Both the position numbers and the translations under genes were made by a program. From the NCBI RefSeq assembly GCF_000428485.1, contig NZ_AUAA01000006.1, positions 62,001 through 126,000 of the forward strand: a DNA stretch of 64,000 nucleotides, written 5' to 3'. The stretch is from Epilithonimonas tenax DSM 16811 (lineage in GTDB: Bacteria > Bacteroidota > Bacteroidia > Flavobacteriales > Weeksellaceae). Numbering within the stretch: the first letter of the stretch is position 1; every line of letters starts with the position of its first letter. This document shows positions 8,141 to 16,886 of the stretch, one piece after another. The notes under the pieces are model-generated. The model saw only the letters and a list, made by a program, of their open reading frames with translations. It did no database searches and was not told where the DNA came from.

Positions 8141-8728
8141 TTAATTAATTTTAATCGTTGTTGCAGCATGATCATTGAAGTAGATCTCCAATGCGTGGTC
8201 CTGCATAGCAATGGGGACCGGCGCCTCAAACTCAAGAAAGACCAGATGATCAAAGCGGTATAAGGTTGCTTTCATATCAATATCCGTCATGGAAGAATGG
8301 ATGCTGACCTCCATACCCAATTCTGGGGTATCATGATGGAAGCCCGGGTGCGAGAACTTCATTTGATGCTCAGAAAAAGACAACACCGTGGTCCAAAGTC
8401 CCGGATGTTTCTCACCTTCTCCTACGAAGAGCTGATTGGTCACCGCATTGATTCCGATGACGTACAGTGGTGCATTCTTCCCACCCACACTAATGCCTTT
8501 CCTCTGACCAAGCTTGAAAAGTGCTGTTCCTGAATGTTCGCCTACCAGAAAACCATCAAAGAGATCGTAATTTCTTCTGGCAGCCTTGCTTACCAGCTCA
8601 TCTCTTTTAGAATGAAAGACTGGCTCTTTCTGATTATAAATTGAAGATATGGCGGAAATTTCAATGATTTGACCTTGTTTACACACAGATAATAGATTAT
8701 TTGTTACGCCCGATGAAGCTAAAGTCAA
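8141..8728 (-). CDS. Orphan MnmA C-terminal-like beta-barrel protein
   Basis: A 195-aa protein matching only the C-terminal part of tRNA 2-thiouridylase MnmA. It has the barrel signature GEHSG...LGQRKGISVGG, then PLYVIGI...NQLFVGEGEKHPGLW and the terminal VFLEFEAPVPIAMQDHALEIYFND. The N-terminal PP-loop ATPase domain and its catalytic cysteines are absent. The only start available is TTG at 8728, directly after an in-frame stop, so either a TTG start is used or the gene is a 5'-truncated remnant. The frame is clean for 195 codons, and the gene ends 9 bp before the secreted nuclease gene, suggesting co-transcription. No signal peptide. Role unknown; RNA/tRNA binding is a guess from the family. 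Confidence 0.6.
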   Translation of the reverse strand: MTLASSGVTNNLLSVCKQGQIIEISAISSIYNQKEPVFHSKRDELVSKAARRNYDLFDGFLVGEHSGTALFKLGQRKGISVGGKNAPLYVIGINAVTNQLFVGEGEKHPGLWTTVLSFSEHQMKFSHPGFHHDTPELGMEVSIHSSMTDIDMKATLYRFDHLVFLEFEAPVPIAMQDHALEIYFNDHAATTIKIN

Positions 8729-8936
8729 TTATTTTTAACTAATAGATAACGGGGCGCTAAAGTAACTAAATTAAATTAAATACAGTGTGCCTGGCATCAA
8801 GTTTTACAAATCCGTAACAAAGCCAGTAAATCTCATTTTGCATTGGTTTTTTTAAACCGTAATCTTATCATGTCGAGTAGCGAAGCGTACCGAGAACCCT
8901 GCTGATGACCTTGAGCCTGCAAACCCACCAACAAAA

Positions 8937-8962
8937 AAGACCCAGACAAAAGTCTAGGTCTT
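8937..8962 (-). terminator. Intrinsic terminator of the DJ-1/PfpI gene
   Basis: Stem AAGACC-C-AGAC (8937-8947) with GTCT-A-GGTCTT (8952-8962), one internal mismatch, 4-nt loop. A T-rich tract follows on the minus strand. Lies 23 bp beyond the stop at 8985. Confidence 0.8.
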
Positions 8963-8984
8963 ATGATGATTGAATGAAAGACGC

Positions 8985-9536
8985 TTAAAGGTTCTGATCC
9001 TCGTGTTTTCCTTCATTGATCTCCTCTACCATCTTGGCATTGAAGGCTGGCAGATCTTCTGGCGTTCGGCTGGTCACGAGACCATTGTCTACCACCACTT
9101 CACTGTCTTCCCAGATCGCTCCTGCATTTTTAAGATCGATACTTATAGAATCTACAGAGGTCATTTTTCTGCCTTTTACCGCTTCTGCGTTGATCAGGAT
9201 CTGAGGGCCGTGGCAGATAGCGGCCACTGGTTTATGCTGCGTGAAGAAATCCTGCACAAAAGAAAGGGCCTTATCATTGGTTCGCAACTGATCCGGATTG
9301 ATCACACCACCCGGAAGCACCAAGGCATCATAAGCTGACGCCGACACCTCATCCAGGGTTTTATCTACGTCATATTCTTTTCCCCAGTCCTTTTCTGCCC
9401 AAGCTTTTATGGTTCCAGAATTGGGGCTGATGATGTGCGTCGTCCAGCCTTGTTGTTCCAAATATGCTTTTGGAGAGCTCAATTCACTTTCTTCAAATCC
9501 GTGGGTCGCCAAGATGGCAATGTTCTTAGATGTCAT
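8985..9536 (-). CDS. DJ-1/PfpI family protein (class I glutamine-amidotransferase fold)
   Basis: A 183-aa cytosolic protein of the PfpI/YhbO/DJ-1 superfamily, whose members act as glyoxalase/deglycase-type stress proteins or peptidases. Seen: N-terminal NIAILATHGFEESEL, ALVLPGGV near residue 71, and the nucleophile elbow AAICHGPQ with C108. The chosen start is the ATG at 9534-9536. An upstream in-frame ATG would add 15 residues that do not fit the family. Single gene with its own terminator. A second, distinct DJ-1-type gene is cut by the right edge of the window. Confidence 0.9.
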   Translation of the reverse strand: MTSKNIAILATHGFEESELSSPKAYLEQQGWTTHIISPNSGTIKAWAEKDWGKEYDVDKTLDEVSASAYDALVLPGGVINPDQLRTNDKALSFVQDFFTQHKPVAAICHGPQILINAEAVKGRKMTSVDSISIDLKNAGAIWEDSEVVVDNGLVTSRTPEDLPAFNAKMVEEINEGKHEDQNL

Positions 9537-9715
9537 ATTTTTATTTTTTGGTTGGTATGATAAGCTGTAAGAAAATATCATGCCGAGTAGTGGTTTCGGA
9601 ATTATAAAAATTTGTTAAAGCGGGAACGTGGGATGATTGATCAATGATATGTTGGTTCCACAGTCCTAAAGGGAACAAGATTTCTAAGTAAATGGGTTAT
9701 CAGTTGTAAAGTTGA

Positions 9716-10111
<396 letters not shown>

Positions 10112-10413
10112 CCGATTCATTGGTTTTTCAGGTGCGATTCGCTCTTTATTGTCATTATCTTTTCTCATTAAGAGTTTGTTTGAAAAATGCTGAGACCATC
10201 TCGTTTTAGGCGTTTTTTATTATATTTTTATCTAATCCTGAAATAACAAAAATTGGGTTTCCGTCCATCGTTTACCATCTACTAGATTATTTTTCTGCCT
10301 ATATAACCATCATTTTAAAATCTTATAGATATGGCAAAAATTTATTCAGATTCTCATTAAGATATGCTTACTTTGAGTGCAGTGCACAATGGTCGTCTGG
10401 TGCTTTTTCATTT
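10112..10413. other. Gene-free spacer
   Basis: About 300 bp of AT-rich sequence between convergent genes. I see no ORF of interest, no clear terminator stem and no repeat shared with the rest of the window. Confidence 0.5.
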
Positions 10414-10941
10414 TTATTTTTTTCTATTATTTCCTTTATGTATTTGTATTCTACGCATAGAAATTTTCTGTTTCTGTGTAGATTTTGCCATTGCAGATTT
10501 TTGAACAGGCTCGTGTTCGCGTTCATTTTTTTTTAGAAATTCATTTTCTCTAGACATATCTAGATTTTCGTATTCTATTTTATCCAGCAAGAGATTTAAA
10601 GAATAGCGGTCAATGTCGTGACCAGATGTATTAAGGTCTACAGGATAATTTTTTCCCTGATTATTCCAACCCTTTAGTTTGATTAACATTCGAGGGCTGT
10701 CTGGATTATAGCCGGCCTGAAATAAGACGTGAGAGAGCTTTTTAGGTTCTGAAAATTTATTTTTTCTGAAATTTTTATAAAGACGTGATAGAATAAAGTC
10801 GCCAGGCTCACGATATTCTACATTCTTTTCCCCCGATTTCATATGGTACAGGTAAACCGTTTTAATGGTTAGGAAAAGATAATCATCTTTGGTAAGACCC
10901 AAGTTACTGATGGTTTTCTCTAATTCTAAATTTTTAATCAT
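10414..10941 (-). CDS. Hypothetical protein with possible ASCH/PUA-like N-terminus, 175 aa
   Basis: A 175-aa protein with an ATG start. The segment FLTIKTVYLYHMKSGEKNVEYRE (about residues 23-45) resembles the GxKxxExR core of ASCH domains (PUA-like RNA/nucleotide binding), followed by a beta-strand/loop pattern. The last 45 residues are highly basic (KSTQKQKISMRRIQIHKGNNRKK), consistent with nucleic-acid binding. I cannot confirm the family by eye. It lies in an eroded accessory region next to a likely HsdR remnant, so it may have arrived with mobile or defence DNA. Confidence 0.5.
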   Translation of the reverse strand: MIKNLELEKTISNLGLTKDDYLFLTIKTVYLYHMKSGEKNVEYREPGDFILSRLYKNFRKNKFSEPKKLSHVLFQAGYNPDSPRMLIKLKGWNNQGKNYPVDLNTSGHDIDRYSLNLLLDKIEYENLDMSRENEFLKKNEREHEPVQKSAMAKSTQKQKISMRRIQIHKGNNRKK

Positions 10942-11023
10942 AACTCTTTTTTTTTGATGGTAGTAATTGCTAAATTAAAACAATAATTGTCGCAACTTCC
11001 GTATTTTATTTTCCTATTTATTA

Positions 11024-11146
11024 TTACCTTTTGACTTCTGCTGTAGATTTATTCCTATTTCTCTTAAAATTCTACGCATGCTCTAGCACATTTTTATACA
11101 CCTCATCCTACGTAATCGGTGGATAGCCAAACTCGTGGAGTTTCAC
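11024..11146 (-). pseudogene. Possible remnant of the C-terminus of a type I restriction HsdR subunit
   Basis: Reading the minus strand from 11146 gives VKLHEFGYPPIT, a stop, DEVYKNVLEHA, a stop, NFKRN and then a terminal stop near 11024. The GYPP...DEVY..V.E.A.NFK pattern resembles the C-terminal tail of HsdR proteins as I remember them. Two in-frame stops in about 40 codons indicate decay. The match is short and from memory; the rest of an hsdRMS locus is not present. Confidence 0.3.
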
Positions 11147-11719
11147 AATATATAGCCAAAAAACAACAGCTCCGGATGACCGGCATCCGTAAAAAAAAGA
11201 GCTTTACCATTATCACCTTCCCGTAATGCTCACTCAAACAGCCTACAAACCCGACATTTAAAGATTTTTACAAATTTTCAATCCCTATTATAAAAATTTA
11301 TCACTAAAAATACAATTTGTTATTAAAATATTGATTCATTGTAATTCACAAATAATCAGGCCTCGATCATCAGGCCGTCTGCATTGCCATTCACATAAGT
11401 TGGGATGCGCAATTGCCTAGTTAAAATGACGCTCTACGACGCTATGCTGTATAACAAAACAGAAGCACCATGGCCTCTGTCATAAGCTTATTTTTTCGGA
11501 AATTGAGAATCTCTTTTTCTATCTGCATAACGGAAATAAGAACCAAATCATATCCAGCTTTTTCAAAACTGCTGATGCTTTTAAAAATATGACAATGGCC
11601 TGCCAAAATAGGAACAAAAGCTATAAATTTAGTGATTCAAAATTTCTTCCAATTTGCATCTGTAGATGAGCACGATAGAAATGCGGTTTCACAGAGCTTC
11701 ATGAAAAAAATTAAAACTA
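11147..11719. other. Gene-free stretch with one hairpin
   Basis: About 570 bp without a credible gene. A hairpin CGGATG (11173-11178)/CATCCG (11184-11189) is flanked by an A-run on the plus side. The octamer ATCAGGCC occurs twice, 15 bp apart, near 11356-11378. The rest looks like eroded DNA; no family recognised. Confidence 0.4.
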
Positions 11720-12397
11720 ATGAAAATCCTGATCATAGAGGACGAAATAGAACTGGCAAAAAGCATTGCGGCATATCTTTCGGAAGAAAACTACCTTTGC
11801 GAATATGCTGCGACTTTTGCACAAGCCATTCATAAAATAGAGCAATACCACTATGACTGCATCCTGCTGGATATCATGTTGCCAGACGGGAACGGCCTGA
11901 GCATCCTAGAACTGCTGAAGGCGCAGAACAAACAAGACGGCGTGATCATCATCTCTGCCAAAAATGCCTTGGATGATAAGGTAAAAGGACTACAACTGGG
12001 CGCAGATGATTACCTGACCAAGCCATTCCATCTGTCTGAACTAATGGCACGGATCTTCTCGGTCATCCGCCGGAAGCAGTTCAACAACGCCAATATGATC
12101 ACACAGAATGAGCTGCAAATCAACCTTCTTGCAAAATCTGTCTCTATTAATAATGAGCTTATCGCATTGACGAAAAAAGAATTTGATCTCCTGATCTATT
12201 TCATCGGGAACAAAAACAAAGTGATCTCCAAAAGCACTCTGGCAGAGCATCTTTCCGGCGACTTCGCTGATATGCTGGACAACCACGATTTTGTGTATGC
12301 CCACGTGAAAAACCTGAAAAAGAAGCTGTATGATGCAGGCTGCGCCCATTATGTGAAAACTGTGTACGGAACGGGATATAAGTGGATTTCTGATTAA
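11720..12397 (+). CDS. OmpR/PhoB-family response regulator
   Basis: A 225-aa DNA-binding response regulator. The receiver domain (1-115) has the acidic pocket E7/D8, phospho-acceptor D51 (CILLDIMLPDG) and K101 (DDYLTKPF). The C-terminal winged helix (about 128-222) shows LTKKEFDLLIYFIGNKNKVISKSTLAEHL and HVKNLKKKL...VYGTGYKW. Translation begins at ATG 11720. The partner histidine kinase starts at 12788. The 390 bp between them contain a decayed gene, although such pairs normally abut. Linked LTA-synthase-like gene suggests an envelope-modification regulon (inference). Confidence 0.95.
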   Translation: MKILIIEDEIELAKSIAAYLSEENYLCEYAATFAQAIHKIEQYHYDCILLDIMLPDGNGLSILELLKAQNKQDGVIIISAKNALDDKVKGLQLGADDYLTKPFHLSELMARIFSVIRRKQFNNANMITQNELQINLLAKSVSINNELIALTKKEFDLLIYFIGNKNKVISKSTLAEHLSGDFADMLDNHDFVYAHVKNLKKKLYDAGCAHYVKTVYGTGYKWISD

Positions 12398-12425
12398 TGA
12401 TAAGCTATGAAATATGAATGAGAAA

Positions 12426-12770
12426 ATGAATACTTTAAAAGATAAGCGCTTTAACTTTGACATTAGAATTGCAAAGCTTTATACACATCTTATAAACTTT
12501 AAAAAAATTTGTACTGAGTAAATTGACCAAAGAATGGAACTGCCCTAGAAGCACTTATTGGAGAAGTTCAAAATGTTGAAAAAAAAAGATTTTAGATATA
12601 AACCTGCACAAAGAATGTGACGAATCCATCAATTGGCTGGCAGTTTTATTTCAAACAGAATAGTGATCAGCTTTAGAATTTGACCCTATTAATTTTGATG
12701 CTTCAGAAATATTAAAAATAACGCGTCGTGCGTTTATCACAACTAAGAACAGTATTAAAAAGTCATCAAT
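12426..12770 (+). pseudogene. Decayed four-helix-bundle protein (23S intervening-sequence-protein family)
   Basis: Starts with an intact ATG and 31 codons (MNTLKDKRFNFDIRIAKLYT...) matching the first helix of the family, then a TAA at 12519. Further pieces follow in other frames: NGTALEALIGEVQNVEKK (compare SGTSIGANI.EA.. in the family), NLHKECDESINWLAVLFQTE, two stops, then SALEFDPINFDASEILKI and TRRAFITTKNSIKKS. Order and spacing match a ~120-aa four-helix protein, so this is one gene broken by frameshifts and stops. It sits between a response regulator and its kinase. Confidence 0.7.
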
Positions 12771-12787
12771 TATAAATCATCATTCGT

Positions 12788-14074
12788 TTGCAACCTCTTT
12801 TAACCAAAACCACGAAGCCTTTTATCATTTATGTCCTCATTATTCTGGTCATCAGTATTCCTGTTTATTATCTTGTTGTGGATGCGATCTGGAAACATGA
12901 GCTGGATGAGCATCATGAGATTGTGGCAAAAAAAACGGCACAACAGCTCAACGGCTTGCATCTAACGAACGGACAACTGACAGAAACGATCACATTGTGG
13001 AACCGAATACAGCCTACCACAAACATCCAAAGTGTAAAACCCAATGATGATCTCAAAGACCACGTCTACATTCTGGAAAAGCACCACGCTTTCCTTAATT
13101 TTGAAGCCATAGACCGCTTCAGAGTTCTGTCCAAGGTTATCTACCTCAATGGTAAACCCTTCCGCTTCCGTGCAGAAACCAATATTGAAGAAACCCAGGA
13201 AACCATCTTCTTCATCACCGTAACGGCAGTCATTCTCTTTATCCTGATCGTTACAGGCTTGCTCTATCTGAACAGCAGACTATCCCGCTCTGTCTGGGAA
13301 CCTTTCAGAATGACGCTTCATCAGCTCCAAACTTTCCATCTCAACCAGCAAACTCACATTGAGTTTGACAGGACGAACATCAAGGAATTCGAGGAGCTGC
13401 ATCAATCCTTAAGCAAATTAATAGACAAGAACATCTCTGTTTACAAAACGCAAAAAGAGTTTACAGAAAATGCCTCTCACGAGTTGCAAACCCCGCTTGC
13501 TATTCTGAAAAACAAACTGGACATCCTTCTGCAAAGCGAAGATCTGACGGAGAACCAATACCAGATTGTCGAAGAAATGAACAAGGCCCTGTCCCGAAGT
13601 TCCAGGATTAACAAGAATCTGTTGCTACTGGCAAAGATCGACAACAGCCAGTTTGACAATACGGAATCCATCCAGTTTGATGTATTGCTGCAACAGTGCA
13701 TCGAGCAGTTGGAAGAACATTTTGTGCAGAAAAACATGGCTGTTAGACTTGACATTACAAAAGGCATCACAGTGCAAGGAAACAGCAGCCTGATGGAAGT
13801 TCTGGTGAACAATCTAATCCTGAATGCCATACGACATACACCCTTTGAAGGTTTTATCGCCATAAAACTGACAGATTCTGTTTTTGAAATATCTAATTCT
13901 GGAACACAGCCACTGGATCAGGATTTGCTTTTTAAAAGATTTTCTAAATTGTCCAAAGATCATCGCGGGAGTGGTTTGGGGCTAGCAATCATCAGGGAGA
14001 TCTGTCTGCTTCAGCAATGGAACATCCATTATCATTTTCAAAATGGTCATCATTTTTTCACCATTGGCCCATAA
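12788..14074 (+). CDS. Sensor histidine kinase
   Basis: A 428-aa membrane kinase paired with the regulator at 11720. Predicted TM1 is at about 11-33 and TM2 at about 145-167, with a ~110-aa periplasmic sensor loop. HisKA carries the phospho-acceptor H231 in NASHELQTPLAI. HATPase_c shows VLVNNLILNAIRHTP (N box) and GSGLGLAI (G2 box). No ATG exists in frame before TM1, so a TTG at 12788 (or a nearby ATT) must serve as start, directly after a stop codon at 12773. The weak start and the pseudogene upstream suggest the insertion may have displaced the original start or operon coupling. Confidence 0.88.
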   Translation: MQPLLTKTTKPFIIYVLIILVISIPVYYLVVDAIWKHELDEHHEIVAKKTAQQLNGLHLTNGQLTETITLWNRIQPTTNIQSVKPNDDLKDHVYILEKHHAFLNFEAIDRFRVLSKVIYLNGKPFRFRAETNIEETQETIFFITVTAVILFILIVTGLLYLNSRLSRSVWEPFRMTLHQLQTFHLNQQTHIEFDRTNIKEFEELHQSLSKLIDKNISVYKTQKEFTENASHELQTPLAILKNKLDILLQSEDLTENQYQIVEEMNKALSRSSRINKNLLLLAKIDNSQFDNTESIQFDVLLQQCIEQLEEHFVQKNMAVRLDITKGITVQGNSSLMEVLVNNLILNAIRHTPFEGFIAIKLTDSVFEISNSGTQPLDQDLLFKRFSKLSKDHRGSGLGLAIIREICLLQQWNIHYHFQNGHHFFTIGP

Positions 14075-14160
14075 AATTACATCTGAAATTCAAGTATTCT
14101 AAAAATTCAAATTTTATTCTAAATTTAAGTGTTAATTTACCGGTCAAACACTGCACAGTT

Positions 14161-16134
14161 ATGAACGCTAAGGCACTAATTGCAAAACTATTCAAAAGCA
14201 GATTTTCTGTATTATTTTCGATATTAAGTTTATACGTTGTCCTATCCTTTATCATAAGGCTTATCTTTATGATCTGGTCTTCCCAAGATCTGGACCTTAA
14301 TCTCCTTCATATTGTAAGGGCATTTTTCACTGGATTCAGTTTTGACATTGCCGTTGGTGCATTATTCCTGTTTTTATACGCTGTGTATCTTTTGCTGTTT
14401 CCAAAAAAATGGATCGGCTCCAAATTCGACAGGATCTTCACTTATTTTTATCTGATCCTTATCCTCATAATCATCTATTTCAGTCTTTTGGCAGAGATTC
14501 CTTTTTGGGATGAGTTTGGTGTCAGGTTCAACTTCATTGCGGTAGATTACCTGATCTACACTTATGAAGTGATAGAGAATATCAACCAGTCTTATCCACT
14601 TCCGGTCATTTTCGGCGTTTTGGTAGCTTTGGTTTGGCTGACACTATTTTTTCTTAAAAAGAAGGGTGCGTTTAGACATGCCTTTTCCGACAAACGATCT
14701 ATCTCTATCCGTTTGAGATTCGCATTTCCTGTTTTGCTCATTGGCATCGCTCTAGGAACATTTTTAAAAAACAAACAGGCCGAATCGACAGACAATCTGG
14801 TGATCAATGAATTAGGGAAAAACGGTGTGTTTTCATTCTTCACGGCCTTCAAAGCGAATGAGTTGGACTATATGACTTTTTATCCCAGCATTCCTGATCA
14901 CGACGCTTACAAGGTTCTCAAAACGGATCTTCTTCAAAACAATCAAACCTACGTGACCAGCCAATGGGACGACATCTCACGTTCCACGAAAGGAGAACAG
15001 GAACAGAAACCCAATATCATACTGATCACCATAGAGAGCTTCAGCGGCGAATTCCTTCAGGCTTTTGGCAACAAAGACCATATTACGCCTAACTACGACA
15101 GACTTGCCAATGAGAGTATTTTCTTTACAAACCTCTACGCCACAGGCACCAGAACCGTGCGTGGCATGGAAGCATTGACCCTATCTGTTCCTCCAACGCC
15201 GGGAAACAGCATTGTAAGGCGTCCTAATAATCAGAATTTATTTTCCATTGCAAGCATTCTGAAAAAGAAGAACTACCAGCCCTATTTCATTTATGGCGGC
15301 GACGGTTATTTTGACAATATGAATAACTTCTTTGGCGGTCAGGGATTCGACATTGTAGATAGAAACAGAGGAAATGCGCTGTCTGACGACATCAAAACAA
15401 AACGTTTCCAGATCCCGGATCAAGAGGTCAGCTTTGAAAATGCCTGGGGTATCTGTGACGAGGATCTCTACAGACAATCTATAAAATATGCCGATAAAAA
15501 CAGCAAAGCTGGCAAGCCATTCTTTGAGTTTGTAATGACGACATCCAACCACAAACCGTACACCTTCCCGAAAGGTAAAATAGACCTGCCGCAAGGAGAC
15601 AGAAACGCCGCCGTGAAATACACAGATTATGCGTTGGGCAAATTTTTGGCTGAAGCGAAAACCAAACCTTGGTTTCAGAATACAGTGTTTGTGATCGTGG
15701 CAGATCATTGCGCCAACAGTGCTGGGAAATGGGAGATCAACATAAAAAACCACCACATCCCTGCAATCATCTACAATCTGAAACTACAACCTGAAAAACT
15801 CACGCGCCTTACCTCCCAAATAGATGTGATGCCGACTCTGTTTGGTTATTTGGGCTGGAATTACAATAGCAGTTTGTACGGAAAAGACATCAACCAAACC
15901 AAACTGGGAGAAGAACGTGCTTTTATCGGCAATTACAGAACACTTGGAATGCTGAAAACCAATATCTTTACGCAGATTGATGACAGAAAAAGGGTGAAAC
16001 AATTTGATGTTTCGGGAGCAGACCAGACCTTTTCAGAAATTAAGAACCAAAACAAAACATTAGTTTCAGAAACAATTGCTACCTACCAAACTGCCAGCGA
16101 AAGATTCAAGAATGGAAAAATGAAAGCCCAATAA
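14161..16134 (+). CDS. LTA synthase-family sulfatase-fold membrane enzyme
   Basis: A 657-aa inner-membrane protein: about five TM helices in the first 260 residues, then a periplasmic alkaline-phosphatase/sulfatase-fold domain. Motifs include NIILITIESFSGEFLQAFG, with a Thr nucleophile candidate in the TGTRTVRGMEAL segment, and metal-binding IVADHCAN. The family moves phosphoglycerol or phosphoethanolamine groups onto envelope lipids or glycans; Gram-negative members are not making true LTA. The chosen ATG at 14161 gives a normal N-terminus (MNAKALIAKLFKSRF). A longer frame from 14017 would overlap the kinase gene and add 48 non-membrane residues. Its position behind the two-component system suggests it is a target of that system. 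Confidence 0.88.
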   Translation: MNAKALIAKLFKSRFSVLFSILSLYVVLSFIIRLIFMIWSSQDLDLNLLHIVRAFFTGFSFDIAVGALFLFLYAVYLLLFPKKWIGSKFDRIFTYFYLILILIIIYFSLLAEIPFWDEFGVRFNFIAVDYLIYTYEVIENINQSYPLPVIFGVLVALVWLTLFFLKKKGAFRHAFSDKRSISIRLRFAFPVLLIGIALGTFLKNKQAESTDNLVINELGKNGVFSFFTAFKANELDYMTFYPSIPDHDAYKVLKTDLLQNNQTYVTSQWDDISRSTKGEQEQKPNIILITIESFSGEFLQAFGNKDHITPNYDRLANESIFFTNLYATGTRTVRGMEALTLSVPPTPGNSIVRRPNNQNLFSIASILKKKNYQPYFIYGGDGYFDNMNNFFGGQGFDIVDRNRGNALSDDIKTKRFQIPDQEVSFENAWGICDEDLYRQSIKYADKNSKAGKPFFEFVMTTSNHKPYTFPKGKIDLPQGDRNAAVKYTDYALGKFLAEAKTKPWFQNTVFVIVADHCANSAGKWEINIKNHHIPAIIYNLKLQPEKLTRLTSQIDVMPTLFGYLGWNYNSSLYGKDINQTKLGEERAFIGNYRTLGMLKTNIFTQIDDRKRVKQFDVSGADQTFSEIKNQNKTLVSETIATYQTASERFKNGKMKAQ

Positions 16135-16314
16135 GCGACAAAAGGAATTGAATTTTAAATATCTTCCAATTCTAATATAAAATTTGAATGAAAAATAGCG
16201 AGCAACCCATAAAATAGTGCCGGTAACAAAACTGTTTTGCCTGATGAAGGAAGTCTGATCTTATTGGGCAGCCTTGCAGTCTTTCCTATTATTAATATAC
16301 AAAGAGATCCACTA

Positions 16315-16756
16315 TTGGATTGCTGTTCTTTTTGCAAGATGCCTGGACACCGCATATGGCGATTCAAGTAAAAATTTGGGTTTTCGCGATATATTCGGAT
16401 TGGTGATCAATGGAGCAATGTTACGGATGGCGCTAATTCTCCACCATTTCACAAAAATCATATCGGTCACTCAACTGGTGATGACTTAGAATAATAGGCG
16501 GAATTGTTGCGCAATATGACGGAACAAAAGCGTTTTCCGAAACCGACTTCACAGAAGATCTGCAGGCGGTTGACATTCCTGTTTTGGCTCTTCACGGAGA
16601 AGACGATCAAATCGTGCCTATCGAAAATACCGCTTTAAAAGCAATTAAGCTATTAATAAACAGACCTTAATAATACATCCAGGCTTCCCGCATGGCTTGC
16701 CAGTGACAGAAGTAGCGACAATCAATACTGATCTTTTGGAATTTATTGAGGCTTGA
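16315..16756 (+). pseudogene. Decayed alpha/beta hydrolase (chloroperoxidase/arylesterase-like)
   Basis: Pieces of a non-haem chloroperoxidase-type esterase in three frames. DAWTPHM (near 16345) recalls the DAW..QM segment. HIGHSTGDD (16459-16485) recalls the nucleophile elbow but lacks part of it. FSETDFTEDLQAVDIPVLAL, HGEDDQIVPIENTA (from about 16535) and, after a frameshift near 16667, IHPGFPHGLP and LLEFIEA, then TGA at 16754-16756, give the acid and His parts of the triad. Internal deletions and frame changes make it non-functional. I recognised nothing in 16135-16310 apart from a possible membrane-like minus-strand frame, which I rejected. Confidence 0.7.
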
Positions 16757-16886
16757 GCGGATTCTAAACATGACGTTAATGGGTGAACCCATCGGTTTGT
16801 CCTTTTTTTGTTTCTAAAAATGAAAAAATGATGGTGACTTTGACAGTAATAATACTTAATTTGTAACTTATTATTTTGAAATCTAA

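Noticed and set aside
8872-8905. GTCGAGTAGCGAAGCGTACCGAG-like sequence as a dispersed repeat
   Set aside because: Only a short partial resemblance (CCGAGTAG near 9580) elsewhere in the window; cannot be called a repeat from this sequence alone.
14017-14160. 48-codon N-terminal extension of the LTA-synthase-like gene
   Set aside because: It overlaps the 3' end of the kinase gene; the ATG at 14161 gives the expected membrane-protein start.
16155-16367. Minus-strand frame with a hydrophobic C-terminal part (LLPALFYGLLAIFHSNFIL)
   Set aside because: Overlaps the decayed hydrolase on the other strand, has no recognisable family and no promoter; more likely chance hydrophobicity in eroded DNA.
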